Assembly: GCF_905404315.1 (NCBI RefSeq)
Contig: NC_066269.1
Span: 15,320,501-15,384,500, forward strand
DNA from: Leptidea sinapis
Taxonomy: Eukaryota; Arthropoda; Insecta; Lepidoptera; Pieridae
Direction of reading: 5' to 3'
Length of the DNA: 64,000 nucleotides
The first letter of the stretch is position 1, and the number at the start of each line of letters is the position of its first letter. Shown piece after piece: positions 54,134 through 64,000 of the stretch. The translations under genes were made by a program, and so were the position numbers. The notes below the pieces were generated by a model, which was not told the origin of the DNA, ran no database searches, and saw only the letters and a program-made list of their open reading frames with translations.

Positions 54134-55439
54134 ATAAGCGGCAACCATAATTTATTTGACTTTGACTATGACAACAATTCTATAGCTTGAGGTTTTGATA
54201 AACTGGACCGTCTGAGCATAGCTGTTGAATTAGACATCGTATTTGAATTAATTGCTAATAAATATATAATTATAATAATAATAAATATATGTATATGATA
54301 AAACACGACGTACTGTTCACGTTAAAATAATTTAAACAGATACAGAAATTTTCACATCAATGTAAAGTAAAAATTTGTTGCACTCAGAATGAACTAACAA
54401 GGATTGCAATATGTTATGATGGTAATAAGTAATAATTAAAAGACTAGGTTTTTAAGTATTATTTATGAATGTAACATTGGGTGTTGTAATAACATAATTG
54501 GATAGTAATTATTAATGAGATAAGGCTCATAGGTAATATTTTTAATTTATCTTAATTTTATTTTTTTACAAATTTTACAAATTTCATATGAACAATATAC
54601 CAAACTACGTAAGTAGTTAGTCGGCAGCAACTCTCGTGGAATAATAATGTTACTTACAATAAAACTAAATGATAATGTATTAAGCCCAAAACTACTATTA
54701 AACCTAATGTTTAGTATTAAACTTATTTGGCAATTGTAAAGTATTACGGAATAGTAAGGTTAAAATGATAATGTACCTGATTAAATCCATTTCATGGGCA
54801 CAATGACAGATAATGATTCGTAAAAATGTGTTTAAGATGGTTTTTAGTGTAAACATCTTTTAACAAATCTTGTGGCAGTTTATATATGACAGTGGGCACT
54901 AGCCAGCGCTATTTTCTTTTTCCATAGTAGTTTATAATTTTGGAGATAACTTATGTCTTTCTTTGACAAACGAGTTGGGTATGTATGTTTAATTTCTATT
55001 TTATAATTAACGGATTTTACTTTTCTTTTCAATTGGTAGAATTTAACATTATCTGGAATAACTTTTCATAATTTTTTAATGTTACATTAGCGCATTAGAA
55101 ATAATCCTGTAAGGCTAGACGTAAGTGTTGAAATAAAAAAAAATTGGCTCTATAAAGATACACTTATAATTGAAAAGTTTACCGTGGCCCTCGTCTTGGA
55201 CAGAAATAGAACAAATAGAAAAAACAGTTCACTCGTTACTCAGCCGTTCTTATTCTAAGAACAATAATAGCTTTTCATAAAGAAAATCTTTAGACAACCT
55301 TTTCCACCTCTTGCGCTTTTTATTATTTTAATACACTTTGTTGTGTGTATTGCGCTATTTTGTTTTTATTTTTTTATTCAATAGTCTTTCATAAATAATC
55401 ACATGAACAATGAAAGCTTTATTAGAATCTGATATGTTT
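54134..55439. other. AT-rich non-coding stretch
   Basis: No exon or repeat recognised. Confidence 0.4.
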
Positions 55440-55713
55440 ACCAGTGGGAGGCTCCTTTGCATAGGATGCCGGCTAGATTATTTCTACCGTGAAGCAAGAT
55501 GTTTAAATAATGCTGCGTTTCTGTCTGAAGAGTGCCGTAGCTAGTGAAATTACTGGGAAAGTGAGACTTAACATCTTATGTCTCAAGGTGCGCTCAGAAT
55601 TTTTGGATTTTTCAAAAATCCTGATCGGCACTGCATTGTAATGGGCAGGCCGTATCAATTACCATCAGCTAAACGCTTGCCTCGTCTCTTTCCTTATTTT
55701 CATAAAAAAGAAA
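55440..55713 (+). repeat. SINE-A copy at the left inversion boundary
   Basis: ACCAGTGGGAGGCTCCTTTG to TTCCTTATTTTCATAAAAAA. Its last 103 bp plus 23 bp of flank (55611-55736) recur inverted at 58841-58966. The flanks carry ATATGTTTA (left) and AAATGTTTTA (right), a probable target duplication. Confidence 0.9.
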
Positions 55714-55736
55714 TGTTTTAATATAGACACTTCTCC
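55611..55736 (+). repeat. Inverted duplication, left copy (126 bp)
   Basis: Reverse complement of 58841-58966 with 3 mismatches and no indels. Its inner end touches LINE-B sequence within 4 bp (TCACTGGGCG at 55741). Confidence 0.95.
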
Positions 55737-55740
55737 ATGT

Positions 55741-56830
55741 TCACTGGGCGCAGCAAACAGGTCGTTGTCGACGGATATTGCTCGAACCCGAAGCCCGTGA
55801 ATGCTGGAGTGCCCCAAGGCTGTGTGCTGTCTCCCTCGCTGTTTCTTCTGCATATCAATGATATGTTGGACACCTCCAACATTCATTGCTATGCAGACGA
55901 CAGCACTGGTGATGCCGTATACACTGGCCATGCAGGTCTCTCTCGGGAAATCGTCGACCAGTGCCGGGAGGAACTTGTGTCTTCTATCGAGTCCTCTCTT
56001 GAGAAGGTCGCGGAATGGGGAAAATTGAACCTTGTCTAATTTAACCCCCAGAAGACTCAAGTTTGCGCGTTTACCACTAAAAAAACCCCATTTGTCGTAT
56101 CACCGCTCTTCGACAACACTTCCCTCAAAGCCTCGCCTAGTATCAGAATACTGGGTCTCGAAATCTCGAGCGATTGCCAATTTCGTGGTCTTCTGGAAGG
56201 CAAAGCCAAATTGGCTTCAAAGAAACTGGGCGTCATTTATAGAGCACGGCAATACTTCAAGCCGGCCCACATACTAGCGCTCTACATAGTGCAGGTCCGG
56301 CCACACATGGAGTATTGCTGTCATCTCTGGTCTGGCGCACCCCAGTATCAGCTAGATCCATTTGACCGCGTGCAACGCAGAGCAGCTCGAATTGTCGGGG
56401 ACACAGTGCTCTGTGAACGGCTGGATCACTTGGCGTTGAGTAGAGACGTCGCTTCATTGTGTGTCTTCTACCGCATTTATCACGGGGAGTGTTCCGAAGA
56501 GCTGTTTAACCTGATTCCTGCCGCCGAATTCCACCTTCGCACGACATGCCACAAGTAAGGATATCATCCTCACCATCTGGATGTGTGGCGGTCCTCCACA
56601 GTGCGGTTTTCAAGGAGCTTTCTTCCACGTACTACAAAGCTGTGGAATGAGCTTCCTTGTGCGGTGTTTCCGGGACGATATGACATGGGTACCTTCAAAA
56701 AAAGCGCGTACACCTTCCTTAAAGGCCGGCAACGCTCCTGTGATTCCTCTGGTGTTGAAAGAGATTGTGGGCGGCGGTGATCACTTAACAACAGGTACGC
56801 TCGTTTGTCCTCCTATTCCATAAAAAAAAA
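55741..56830 (+). mobile_element. LINE-B 3' half, inverted away from its 5' half
   Basis: Begins in the RT at TCACTGGGCGCAGCAAACAG, the base after the point where the copy at 58967-61103 ends. It shows VVVDGYCSNPKPVNAGVPQG, LFLLHINDML and CYADDS in frame 55737-56039, then a TAA where other copies have Q (LVQFNPQ). After one shift come the C-terminal region (KKLGVIYRARQYFKPAHILA, YCCHLWSGAPQYQL), the ELPC region and the 3' UTR with tail CCATAAAAAAAAA. Confidence 0.95.
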
Positions 56831-57035
56831 GCAGCCGTTGGAGCAGTAAAATCCTCGAATGGCGACCAAGTACCGGAAGACGGAATGTTGCTAGGCCCCC
56901 CACAAGATGAACCGACGATCAGGTCAAGATCGCCAGAATACGTTGGATGAGGACAGCGCAGGATCGTCGTAGAAATTTTTGGGGCAGGTCCAGCAGTGGG
57001 CGTCTTCCGGCTGATGACGATAATGATGACGTAGC
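56831..57035 (+). repeat. RTE-like LINE 3' end fragment
   Basis: CAGCGCAGGATCGTCGTAGA, CAGGTCCAGCAGTGGGCGTC, TTCCGGCTGATGACGATAAT with GATGACG: the GGCTGATGATGA-type tail is typical of RTE-group 3' ends. Confidence 0.55.
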
Positions 57036-57899
57036 TTGATTCAGTTGCTTATATTAAATTCAATTAGAAGACTTGAATACTTTCCAATTAAAGGATATTC
57101 TCTGCTGCGGGAAATATTAAAACTAACGGTAGTGACATCTTTGAGATATAATACAACCAATAACTTTATTAAAAATTAAACCGGAAATAATAATTTGAAA
57201 TTGAAACAATGTTCCAAATAACATTCCGTCCACAACTGGCAATATTTGGAATTTATGCCACGAACTGTAGAGAGAAAATAATTATTTAAATCAGTTCATA
57301 TTTGGCAGAGAAATCAGGTGGCATACAAAAATACACATCAATTTTCACCTTGATGTTGGTTTCGTTGACCTTGATACAGCGTACTAATTTTAAATAACAC
57401 GAAAAACAACCGCTAATGGATAATCCACAATATATGCAGTTAAAAGATGCAATGCCGGATGCAAAACAAAAAGATTCTTAAAAATTGCATTATGATGGAA
57501 TACTATAACATCAACGTAGTACTAATAATTTCTTATAATAACAACTTTTGGCTTATCAAAGTAATTTAAAGGGGTAAAAAATAAACAGCCATACAGCATA
57601 CTCCTGTAATTGACAGACATAAATTCGTACACATACATCGTAAATTTATGTTATAATATTTTGTAAGGTATAATAGTTAAATGCATACATGGTTATACTA
57701 AAAATAAAAAAGAATGTACAATAATAAAGCCACAAGAAAAAGCTAGAATGACACACATAATAATATATTTTAATTGATATAAATTCAAGACACTAAATCA
57801 GTTTTGTGCAACGATGAGTAAATTTAACAATATGACGTCACACGCGCTTTAGTTTTTTCTAAAAATATATTTTAATTAATATATTACCTGTTGCAATGG

Positions 57900-58265
57900 T
57901 AAGTGTCCTGATCAAATGATCCTAGTAGCTTAGGCACGAGGAGGGTGATAGTGTGGGACGAGACTTGCGTCGACCCTCTGGCTCATTCTCATGTCAAAGA
58001 TATTTCAGCTGATGCTGGGGCTGCTGCATCGATTCTTGAAGATAGCACAAGTCGCAAATATGTCGATTTTAGTGATTCTTACATCTTTATACTGGTTAGT
58101 GTCGAGATAATTGGCCAGTAGGGCACAGAAGCGCGGAGAATGTACAAAGTACTATGTACAAGTATCAATGGCACGTCTAGAAACCGCAGCGGTGGCAACT
58201 TTTTCGGCCATCGGATCAGCCTAACTATTCAACGCAGAAATACTGATTTTATATCATTTATTCAT
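57900..58265 (+). mobile_element. Decayed LINE coding fragment (C-terminal region)
   Basis: A plus frame reads WDETCVDPLAHSHVKDISAD, AGAAASILEDSTSRKYVDF, then VSVEIIG. After a shift near 58190, GNFFGHRISLTIQRRNTDF matches the AQRISLAIQRGNAA pattern found in C-terminal tails of a group of animal LINE proteins. Stops and shifts throughout. Confidence 0.55.
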
Positions 58266-58840
58266 ATTAAGTTTTGATTTAAAATAAACGTTACATTTTC
58301 TGGATGTCACCGAGTAGAGATGCAATACGAGGTCGACGTGCATGAAGCCACGAATATTGACTTACAACCTGTATCAATTGTAGTTAGATGAGAGCGAAAG
58401 AATCCCCTAAATAGCAGTTTCATAAATAGAGTTATATACTTATACCCTGTTCCTTCCCAGCGCGTAGAAAGAATAAGGCCAGGGTCCAGGCTCATGAGTG
58501 TCGCAAAGAGGCGAATAGAGGCTTTTCGGTGTTGGACAGTCATTCTGACATCCTACAACGACAGCATTTGCATAAGTTATATTGATAATAAGCATACATC
58601 TAATCTACAACCCTCCACCACAAAGTGACAGCAGTCCTTAAAGAGATTTTACCCCACGAGAGTATCCCAAGTTGCGTTAGAGCTAAGAACGTACAACGTA
58701 CATTTTGGGCAATGTCGAAAGCTTCTTTTGGTAACTCGATGGATCAAGGCCAGGTTTGTATTTAGATTGAAACTCTAGCCCATACGAAAAAGAAAAATCC
58801 GATCTTAGTACCCAGAGGAATGGATTTCGAAATGGAACCT
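58266..58840. other. Unassigned sequence inside the inverted segment
   Basis: A minus-strand 78-codon frame (58543-58307; HRKASIRLFATLMSLDPGLI) is moderately GC-rich but unrecognised. No repeat match was noticed. Confidence 0.3.
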
Positions 58841-58966
58841 GGAGAAGTGTCTATATTAAAACATTTCTTTTTTATGAAAATAAGGAAAGACACGAGGCAG
58901 GCGTTTAGCTGATGGTAATTGATACGCCCTGCCCATTACAATGCAGTGCCGATCAGGATTTTTGAA
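58841..58966 (-). repeat. Inverted duplication, right copy (126 bp)
   Basis: Contains GGAGAAGTGTCTATATTAAA, the SINE-A tail in reverse and ends TCAGGATTTTTGAA, directly followed by LINE-B. Pairs with 55611-55736. Confidence 0.95.
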
Positions 58967-61103
58967 AGCTGGAGGTCCACTTGCACAAGCTCTCGGGAAG
59001 CCCAAATGATGGAAGTTTGGAGAGGAGCGCCTTGTGCCATACACGATCAAAGGCCTTCGCTATATCCAGGCTAACTGCCAGGCCTTCCCCCTTGCTTTCA
59101 ATAGCCGCTGCCCATCTATGTGTTAGGTATACCAGAAGGTCACCTGCCGACCGACCATGGCGAAACCCGTATTGTCGATCGTTGTTCAACTGGTGACCCT
59201 CTAGATATACTAAGAGCTGACGGCTAATTATGCTCTCCATGATTTTGGAGAGCAGGTAGGTAATAGCAATAGGCCTGTAGTTTGCCGGATCCGAACTGTC
59301 TCCTTTTTTTGGATCGGATGTACAAGGGCTGACTTCCATGAGTCAGGGACTACGCCTTTAGAATAAGAGTGCCGGAATAAACGCGTTAGCACCGGCGTCA
59401 ACTCAGGGGCACACGTTCTAAGCACGATTGGAGAAATGCTATCCGGCCCGCTCGACTTCCTGACGTCCAACGAAAACAGAGCTCGCCTTACAGTTTTCTG
59501 TCTGAACTGTACTTCAGGCATAGAGCTCTGACACCGCGGGATGGTCGGCGGTGTTTTTCCATTGTCGTCAAGAGTCGAGTTGGAGGCGAAAAGAGTGCAC
59601 AAGAGATCGGCTTTCTCTTTTGCCGTATGGGCCAGGGTGTCATTCCTCATGTGCAACGGCGGCATGGACGGCTGGCTGAAGTTACCAAGAGCAGCTTTCG
59701 ACAACGACCAGAACTTGCGTGGTCCGGTCGGGTAACTGGAAAGCTGCTCGCCGATTATGACGACGTGTTTTGACTTTGCACGGGCGATTTTCCGCTTAAA
59801 AAATCTAGAGGCACGGTTGTATTTCCTCTTAAGAACTGTGCAGTACGGATCCTTTGCGCTCAGCGCCGCAACCCAAGCTCGATACGCCTGTTTTTTGCAG
59901 TCAGATGCTGCTTTTACTGACGCATCGAACCAGGGCTGTGATCTGCCACCGATGGGTACTACAGAGCTTGGTATAAAAATATCCATGCCCTGCAGTATCA
60001 CATCTGCTACTGCAACGGCGCAGGCACTAGGATCATCCGAAGGGAAACAAACCCTGCCCCAAGGGTAGGATGCAAAAAAGGAACGCATCCTATCCCAATC
60101 TGCTGACTTGTAGTGCCAAACGCGGCGGGTCGCTGGTGGTCTGCGACGTTGGCGTCGGATAAGCACTACACTCCTGACCAGGCAATGGTCGGACGTTCCG
60201 AGAGGGGCGTCGACAAAGACCTGGTAACCATCGGGATGTGTAGTCAGCAGAACATCCAATAAGGACGGCATGTGGCTATCCACATCCGGGAGCCGCGTTG
60301 GCGACTTGACCAATTGGGACAGACCATACGCCAATGCAAAATTATGCACAGATCGTCCTGCGTAGTCCATAGTAGTAGTAGTGGTACGTGATCCAAGCCA
60401 TTCGGCATTGTGCCCGTTGAAATCACCCAAGACTACGATTTCAGCGGAGGGGATCTGTGCAAGCACGTCGTCAATTGCCGCTTGAACGCAGCCCATGAGA
60501 TGATCGGTTTCTGCGTTACCACTATGGGACCTGTAGACACACGCATATATGCGGACGCGGTCCTCTAAATCTACGCGGAGCCAGAGAGTGGACAGGTCCC
60601 TCAAACTTGCCGAGACGGCGACAGCAGATATCCTCCTTAACGTACACACATACCCCGGCATGAGGCAAAAAATTGTGCTCAATTTTGTACCCGGGGTACA
60701 TTAAATATAACGTATCGCTAGATCGAGATATCTGCGTCTCCGTAAGGAAACACAAGGCCGGCTGCGCCGTCTCAAGGTGGTGGTGGACGGCGTTAAACGC
60801 CGTGGAGTGAATTCCCCTGATATTGCAAAAGTCCACGTTGAGTGTGGAGCGGGGTGCCGTGGTGTTACTGACTCGTTTGTCCTTGGTCATGCGCGGTTCT
60901 GTGCCCTCCCCAGAATACGAAGGGCAGCACACACCGGTATTCTGTGCGAGTGTGGTAATTAACCCGGACGAGCCTGGCCCGATTGTGCTGACGTCAAAAG
61001 ACGGCAGCGTGACTGTCCCACTTCTAAAAAGCCCTTAGTCGCCTCTTACGGCACCCATGGGCCTGGGACTCCCCTATTCTTTTTACGCCCCAGGAAAAGT
61101 ACA
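58967..61103 (-). mobile_element. LINE-B 5' two thirds, broken at the inversion boundary
   Basis: Minus-strand copy from the shared 5' end (about 61103) through endonuclease and RT to 58967, where it stops in the codons after LCKWTSSF. The rest of the element is at 55741-56830 on the other strand. It has a deletion of about 110 bp near 60930 in the leader compared with 28795-28990. Confidence 0.95.
58970..60932 (-). pseudogene. LINE-B ORF: endonuclease and RT N-terminal part, longest open copy
   Basis: The N-terminal frame (60932-60600) covers STLNVDFCNIRGIHS, CFLTETQIS and GVCVYVKEDICC. A small deletion near 60600 shifts into the 484-codon frame 60682-59228, which carries LRVDLEDRVRIYACVYRSH, VVLGDFNGHNAEWLGSR and LGTSDHCLVRSV. 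It continues with the linker KIARAKSKHVVIIGEQLSS that copy 2 lacks, then VRRALFSLDVRKSSGPDSIS and SWKSALVHPIQKK. A run of ACT/AGT triplets at 60366-60384 adds four residues (TTTTT) after GSR. One more shift near 59320 leads to frame 59339-58970 with YGFRHGRSAGDLLVYL and VSLDIAKAFDRVWHKALLSK, and then the inversion boundary. Confidence 0.9.
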
Positions 61104-61741
61104 AACGTACAGTGCTTAACAATAATGATCTGCATAAGTGTTGAATTGGTGTCTAGACAGACATTATAAAACATGCTTTGAATAAAAAAAACAACATGAA
61201 TATTTAAGTCTAAATACTGATCAATAAGCCTTGTATCTTTATTTAAATAGGCCTATGCTAAGTAATTTTGAATAATCATCAATTTGTATTTTTCACCGTA
61301 TGTTTGGAAAAAGTAAATTTTGTGAGAAGAACAGATCACTGACGAATAGTTAAAGATGAACAGTTGTGATAGAGTACTGAATGAACAAATCTAACAACAT
61401 AATATACCGATGGGGTTCAAAAGTACAGGAGAAATAGAAAAACAATTATAAGTTTTGTTCCGAAGTTGTTTTTGAATTAAATAAGCTAATATTTGGTTAC
61501 TTTGACCAAATTTATCATTCCATTATTTAAGTTGAAATTCACATGTAATGCCAAGCTAAATAGGACATTAACTAAAAACTTTTTAAATCTAAAGTATCTA
61601 GTAAAGTCAAGAACTCTGGCAAGCTGCCATTGATTGTAAGTTTTGCACAATTTCGCGACAGGAATGTATATCTACGAAAGTTCTATAATATCATTTTCTT
61701 ACCGAACCTAAGTTTGAGATGTCAGAACGTACTATTAATGT
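61104..61741. other. AT-rich non-coding stretch
   Basis: No exon or repeat recognised. Confidence 0.4.
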
Positions 61742-61965
61742 GTATTTTTTTAATAATAAGTGACGAGCAGGGTAGGGCGCTCATCTGATGGTAGGTGATA
61801 CACCCTGTCCATTACTATGCAGTGCAGCTCAGATTTTTTTCTGAAGGCCATCGCAATTTCGCTCGGCACTTTGTTACATAATATGACAACACACTTAACT
61901 CAATAGTTCACTAGGTAGGGAGCTCTTCAAACAGAAACACAATAATGGTTGCACATTAGTGCCTT
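61742..61965 (-). repeat. Old, diverged SINE-A copy
   Basis: AATAAGTGACGAGCAGGGTA, GGCGCTCATCTGATGGTAGG, TGATACACCCTGTCCATTAC and TATGCAGTGCAGCTCAG follow the minus-strand SINE-A order with many differences. Confidence 0.6.
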
Positions 61966-61980
61966 TTCATATGCATACAG

Positions 61981-62238
61981 ATGCCATGTAAGCGGCACAG
62001 CTCAAGCTCATTGTTCAAGCTCAAGTACGCGGTCTACGCACGGTCGCCCGGCGGCGGCGAGGGCTGGTCGCAGTATTATCGAGGTTCTAGACTGAAGCCG
62101 TCGCTGTTTTACACCCATGTTCGTGTGATCGAGGCTATACAAGTCAATCCATTACTGCAAAAATGTTTGCCGCAACAAAATCGTGTTTGTAGTAGCACTT
62201 ACGACACACGGTCACGGAACGGTCGCCGTGCCATGTGA
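61981..62238 (+). CDS. GC-rich open frame, candidate exon of unknown gene
   Basis: An 85-codon frame follows CATACAG (possible acceptor) and contains LFKLKYAVYARSPGGGEGWS, QYYRGSRLKPSLFY and VRVIEAIQVNPLLQKCLPQQ. The first 110 bp are markedly GC-rich (CGGTCGCCCGGCGGCGGCGA) against AT-rich surroundings. AG-GTTCTAG at about 62091 could be a donor. No family recognised; a decayed LINE fragment lies just downstream on the other strand, so a repeat origin is possible. Confidence 0.25.
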   Translation: MPCKRHSSSSLFKLKYAVYARSPGGGEGWSQYYRGSRLKPSLFYTHVRVIEAIQVNPLLQKCLPQQNRVCSSTYDTRSRNGRRAM

Positions 62239-62264
62239 AAGCTGTCATTGTAGCTCGTACATTT

Positions 62265-62400
62265 CTTACACATTTTCGCAACAATCTGGGCTATGTCGGT
62301 AGCTTTATTCGTTCTACGGATCTCTTGATCAGACCAGCATTGCCCTCTCCATTGTCTTCTGAGCGACAGTGAGCTGCAGGCTGTTATTTCAACATAAGTA
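62265..62400 (-). mobile_element. RTE-like RT fragment
   Basis: The minus strand reads TVAQKTMERAML, then after a shift DQEIRRTNKATDIAQIVAKM, close to the QRAMERAMLG...RNExIRRRTxVTDIAxR pattern of RTE-like reverse transcriptase tails. Confidence 0.6.
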
Positions 62401-62405
62401 AGCAA

Positions 62406-62834
62406 TTAAACTTGGATTTGTTCACCGCCTCAATAAGGACGTCGAGGACATTTTCAATCAGGTTTAATTGTGATTTTTCAGTGCCCTGTTATTTTTTTCT
62501 TTAACATGTTATATAATTTTCGTTTTTGTTGTACACTTATTTTTTATATCATATTTTCAAACACACTGTTAAAACTTTTAATTGTCCGTCTGTAATTATA
62601 TGCGTAACTTATATTCTTCGACAAGCTGTAAGTTTTCCAAAAATTGTTAAATAATTTATGTTCCGGTTACAGTTTGTGGTGTTCTTCAACATTTAATGGC
62701 TGCATTACACGTAAACCAAGGTGTAACCTTAATAACTTTTTCGTACCAATTTATTTAAATTGACCTTACTCACGATTCATCGTTGTAGGTACCGATTTGT
62801 TTCGGACAATTCGGAGGTCCATCATGTGGGAGTT
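62406..62834. other. AT-rich non-coding stretch
   Basis: No exon or repeat recognised. Confidence 0.4.
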
Positions 62835-63190
62835 TACCAGTGGGAGGCTTTGCACAGGATGCCGGCTAGATTATGGGTACCACAACAGTGCCTATTTCTG
62901 CCATGAGGCATAAATGTGTAAGTATTATTGGGATATTAATAAGAATTTTTGGGATTTTCAAGAATCCTGAGCGGTACTACATTGTAATGGGCAGGACGTA
63001 AAAGGCATAAAAGGCATTATTTTCTCAAAATTAATTCCTTTAGAATTATTTTTAGTGTCATTTCTAATATACTAGATACTGCTACCGCTTCGGATACAAA
63101 TGGCGCTCTGAGAGAGAAAAACGGCGCAAGAAATATCAATTACCATCAGATGAATGTCCTGCTCGTCTCGTCCTTTATTTTTATTAACAA
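62835..63190 (+). repeat. SINE-A copy interrupted by another repeat
   Basis: ACCAGTGGGAGGCTTTGCAC to GGGCAGGACGTA (62999), then an insert to about 63133, then TATCAATTACCATCAGATGA to CTTTATTTTTATTAACAAAA. About 70 bp of the SINE middle are also missing. Confidence 0.85.
62999..63133. repeat. Repeat inserted in SINE-A, flanked by TA
   Basis: AAAGGCATAAAAGGCATTAT, CTGCTACCGCTTCGGATACA, AATGGCGCTCTGAGAGAG and CGGCGCAAGAAA match 6455-6600. The SINE word CGTATCAATT is split as CGTA...TATCAATT, so TA is duplicated. Confidence 0.7.
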
Positions 63191-63860
63191 AATATAAGTA
63201 TATTGAGTTCGCGGTTAAGTCCAGTCTAGCGCTACGACTGGCGCTCGTAGTTAATAATGACGCACGAAAGTTTTAATAGTTGATACATTCCAATATAAGA
63301 TCTTTTACTTTCTGTATCGGACTAATTATGAAGTTTCCTTTCGCGTGAAGAATTTATGAAAAAAAAAACAAATAAAAACAGTTTAAGTAACGCCTCCTTT
63401 TCTGAGTAGGTTATAGATATAGATGCTTATCAATAGAAGGTAATCCTTAATAAGTTATATTAACTTAACAAACCTCAAAGTAGCGTAATAAATTTTGATA
63501 TTTGTTAATCCCACTGACACTCGTATAAAGGCAATTTCGTGGCATTATTTTGTAGCTGCACTTATATTTATGTACAGAATATTTTTCTCAGTAAATGTTT
63601 AAAATTCAAAACATCTTTATCAATATAATTTTTCAGACATTAATTAAAAAATACTTGCCGATCAGATTCACCACGACTCAAAGGTTTCGTCTTAAATTCA
63701 ATTCAGTAATGTATTTCTACAACATCATATTATTATGTCCCTTATTCTATATATTATAAACTCTCTTGCGGAAAATCTATTTAAATAATATTATAAATCT
63801 AAAGTTTTCTATTTGTCTATTTGAAAGTGCGACATTCTAAATAGTTCTTTTTATATATGA
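63191..63860. other. AT-rich non-coding stretch
   Basis: No exon or repeat recognised. Confidence 0.4.
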
Positions 63861-63862
63861 CT

Positions 63863-64000
63863 AGCTGAACCGGCATACGTTATTTAAATTATTTTTAGAG
63901 TTAGACCGTTTCTTGGACATTGCAACACTACTTTATTTTTCTAAAATAAAAGATTTTTTTAAAAAAAAACATAGCCTTAGTTACTCCTTATTACATCAGC
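63863..64000 (-). mobile_element. Helitron-like element, 3' end, continuing past the window
   Basis: A-CTAGCTGAACCGGCATACGT is the complement of the ...GGGTCAGCTAG-T end seen at 42638. The sequence runs on with CATAGCCTTAGTTACTCCTT to the window edge. Confidence 0.5.

Noticed and set aside
55741..61103. Twin-priming (5' inversion) of a single LINE-B insertion
   Set aside because: Twin-priming puts the inverted 5' part directly beside the 3' part. Here 2 kb of other DNA and a duplicated SINE tail lie between, and the order of halves is wrong.

Overview
The window is a repeat-dominated, AT-rich stretch of an insect nuclear genome, most likely a butterfly or moth. This rests on spliced, decayed exons of an acyl-CoA desaturase of the type expanded in Lepidoptera, on Helitron-like elements with TC...CTAG ends inserted between A and T, on tRNA-derived SINEs with (ATT)n tails, and on LINE, mariner and gypsy-like families typical of those genomes. 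No rRNA, functional tRNA, CRISPR array or bacterial-style operon was seen. The only host gene I recognise is broken.

Layout. 1-2341: 5' two thirds of a minus-strand single-ORF LINE (here LINE-B), cut by the window edge. 3116-7569: three minus-strand exons of a desaturase pseudogene, its introns filled with SINE-A, LINE-B, MITE and other repeat fragments. 9834-10450: an 84-bp minisatellite with a fortuitous open frame. 11862-12815: abutting LINE-B fragments in opposite orientation. 13479-17881: a near full-length but internally deleted CR1-like LINE nested inside a SINE-A copy. 18718-19325: 3' end of another LINE. 20831-22269: three foldback structures. 23929-25126: a dead mariner with clear TIRs. 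25955-29520: a palindromic MITE split by a nearly full-length LINE-B. 30100-31690: a Jockey-type gag (ORF1) remnant. 32297-33834: LINE-B tail, tRNA-derived SINE and Helitron-like repeats. 35481-36466: a small TIR element and SINE-A copies. 38043-41067: an internally deleted gypsy-like LTR element with 136-bp LTRs, an integrase remnant and an array of hairpin repeats. 42319-45310: a Helitron-like element, a large inverted repeat with Pol III-like boxes, SINE-A and LINE-B. 46544-47228: an unclassified 685-bp TIR element. 49296-50458: SINE and LINE-B fragments. 55440-61103: a SINE-A and a LINE-B copy rearranged by an inversion of about 3.2 kb. 62835-63190: a SINE-A copy carrying a further insertion. 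63863-end: one end of a Helitron-like element.

The features record insertion history rather than a pathway. Nesting gives relative ages: the CR1 is younger than the SINE-A it splits, and LINE-B at 25991 is younger than the palindromic MITE. The most informative items are (i) the inversion bounded by 126-bp inverted duplications that splits LINE-B at 55.7/59.0 kb, (ii) the five-copy hairpin array with stem covariation in the gypsy-like element, and (iii) the desaturase with a stop and an altered third histidine box but an intact splice frame. All identities come from reading the sequence; no database search was run. LINE-B and SINE-A are local labels, not published names.
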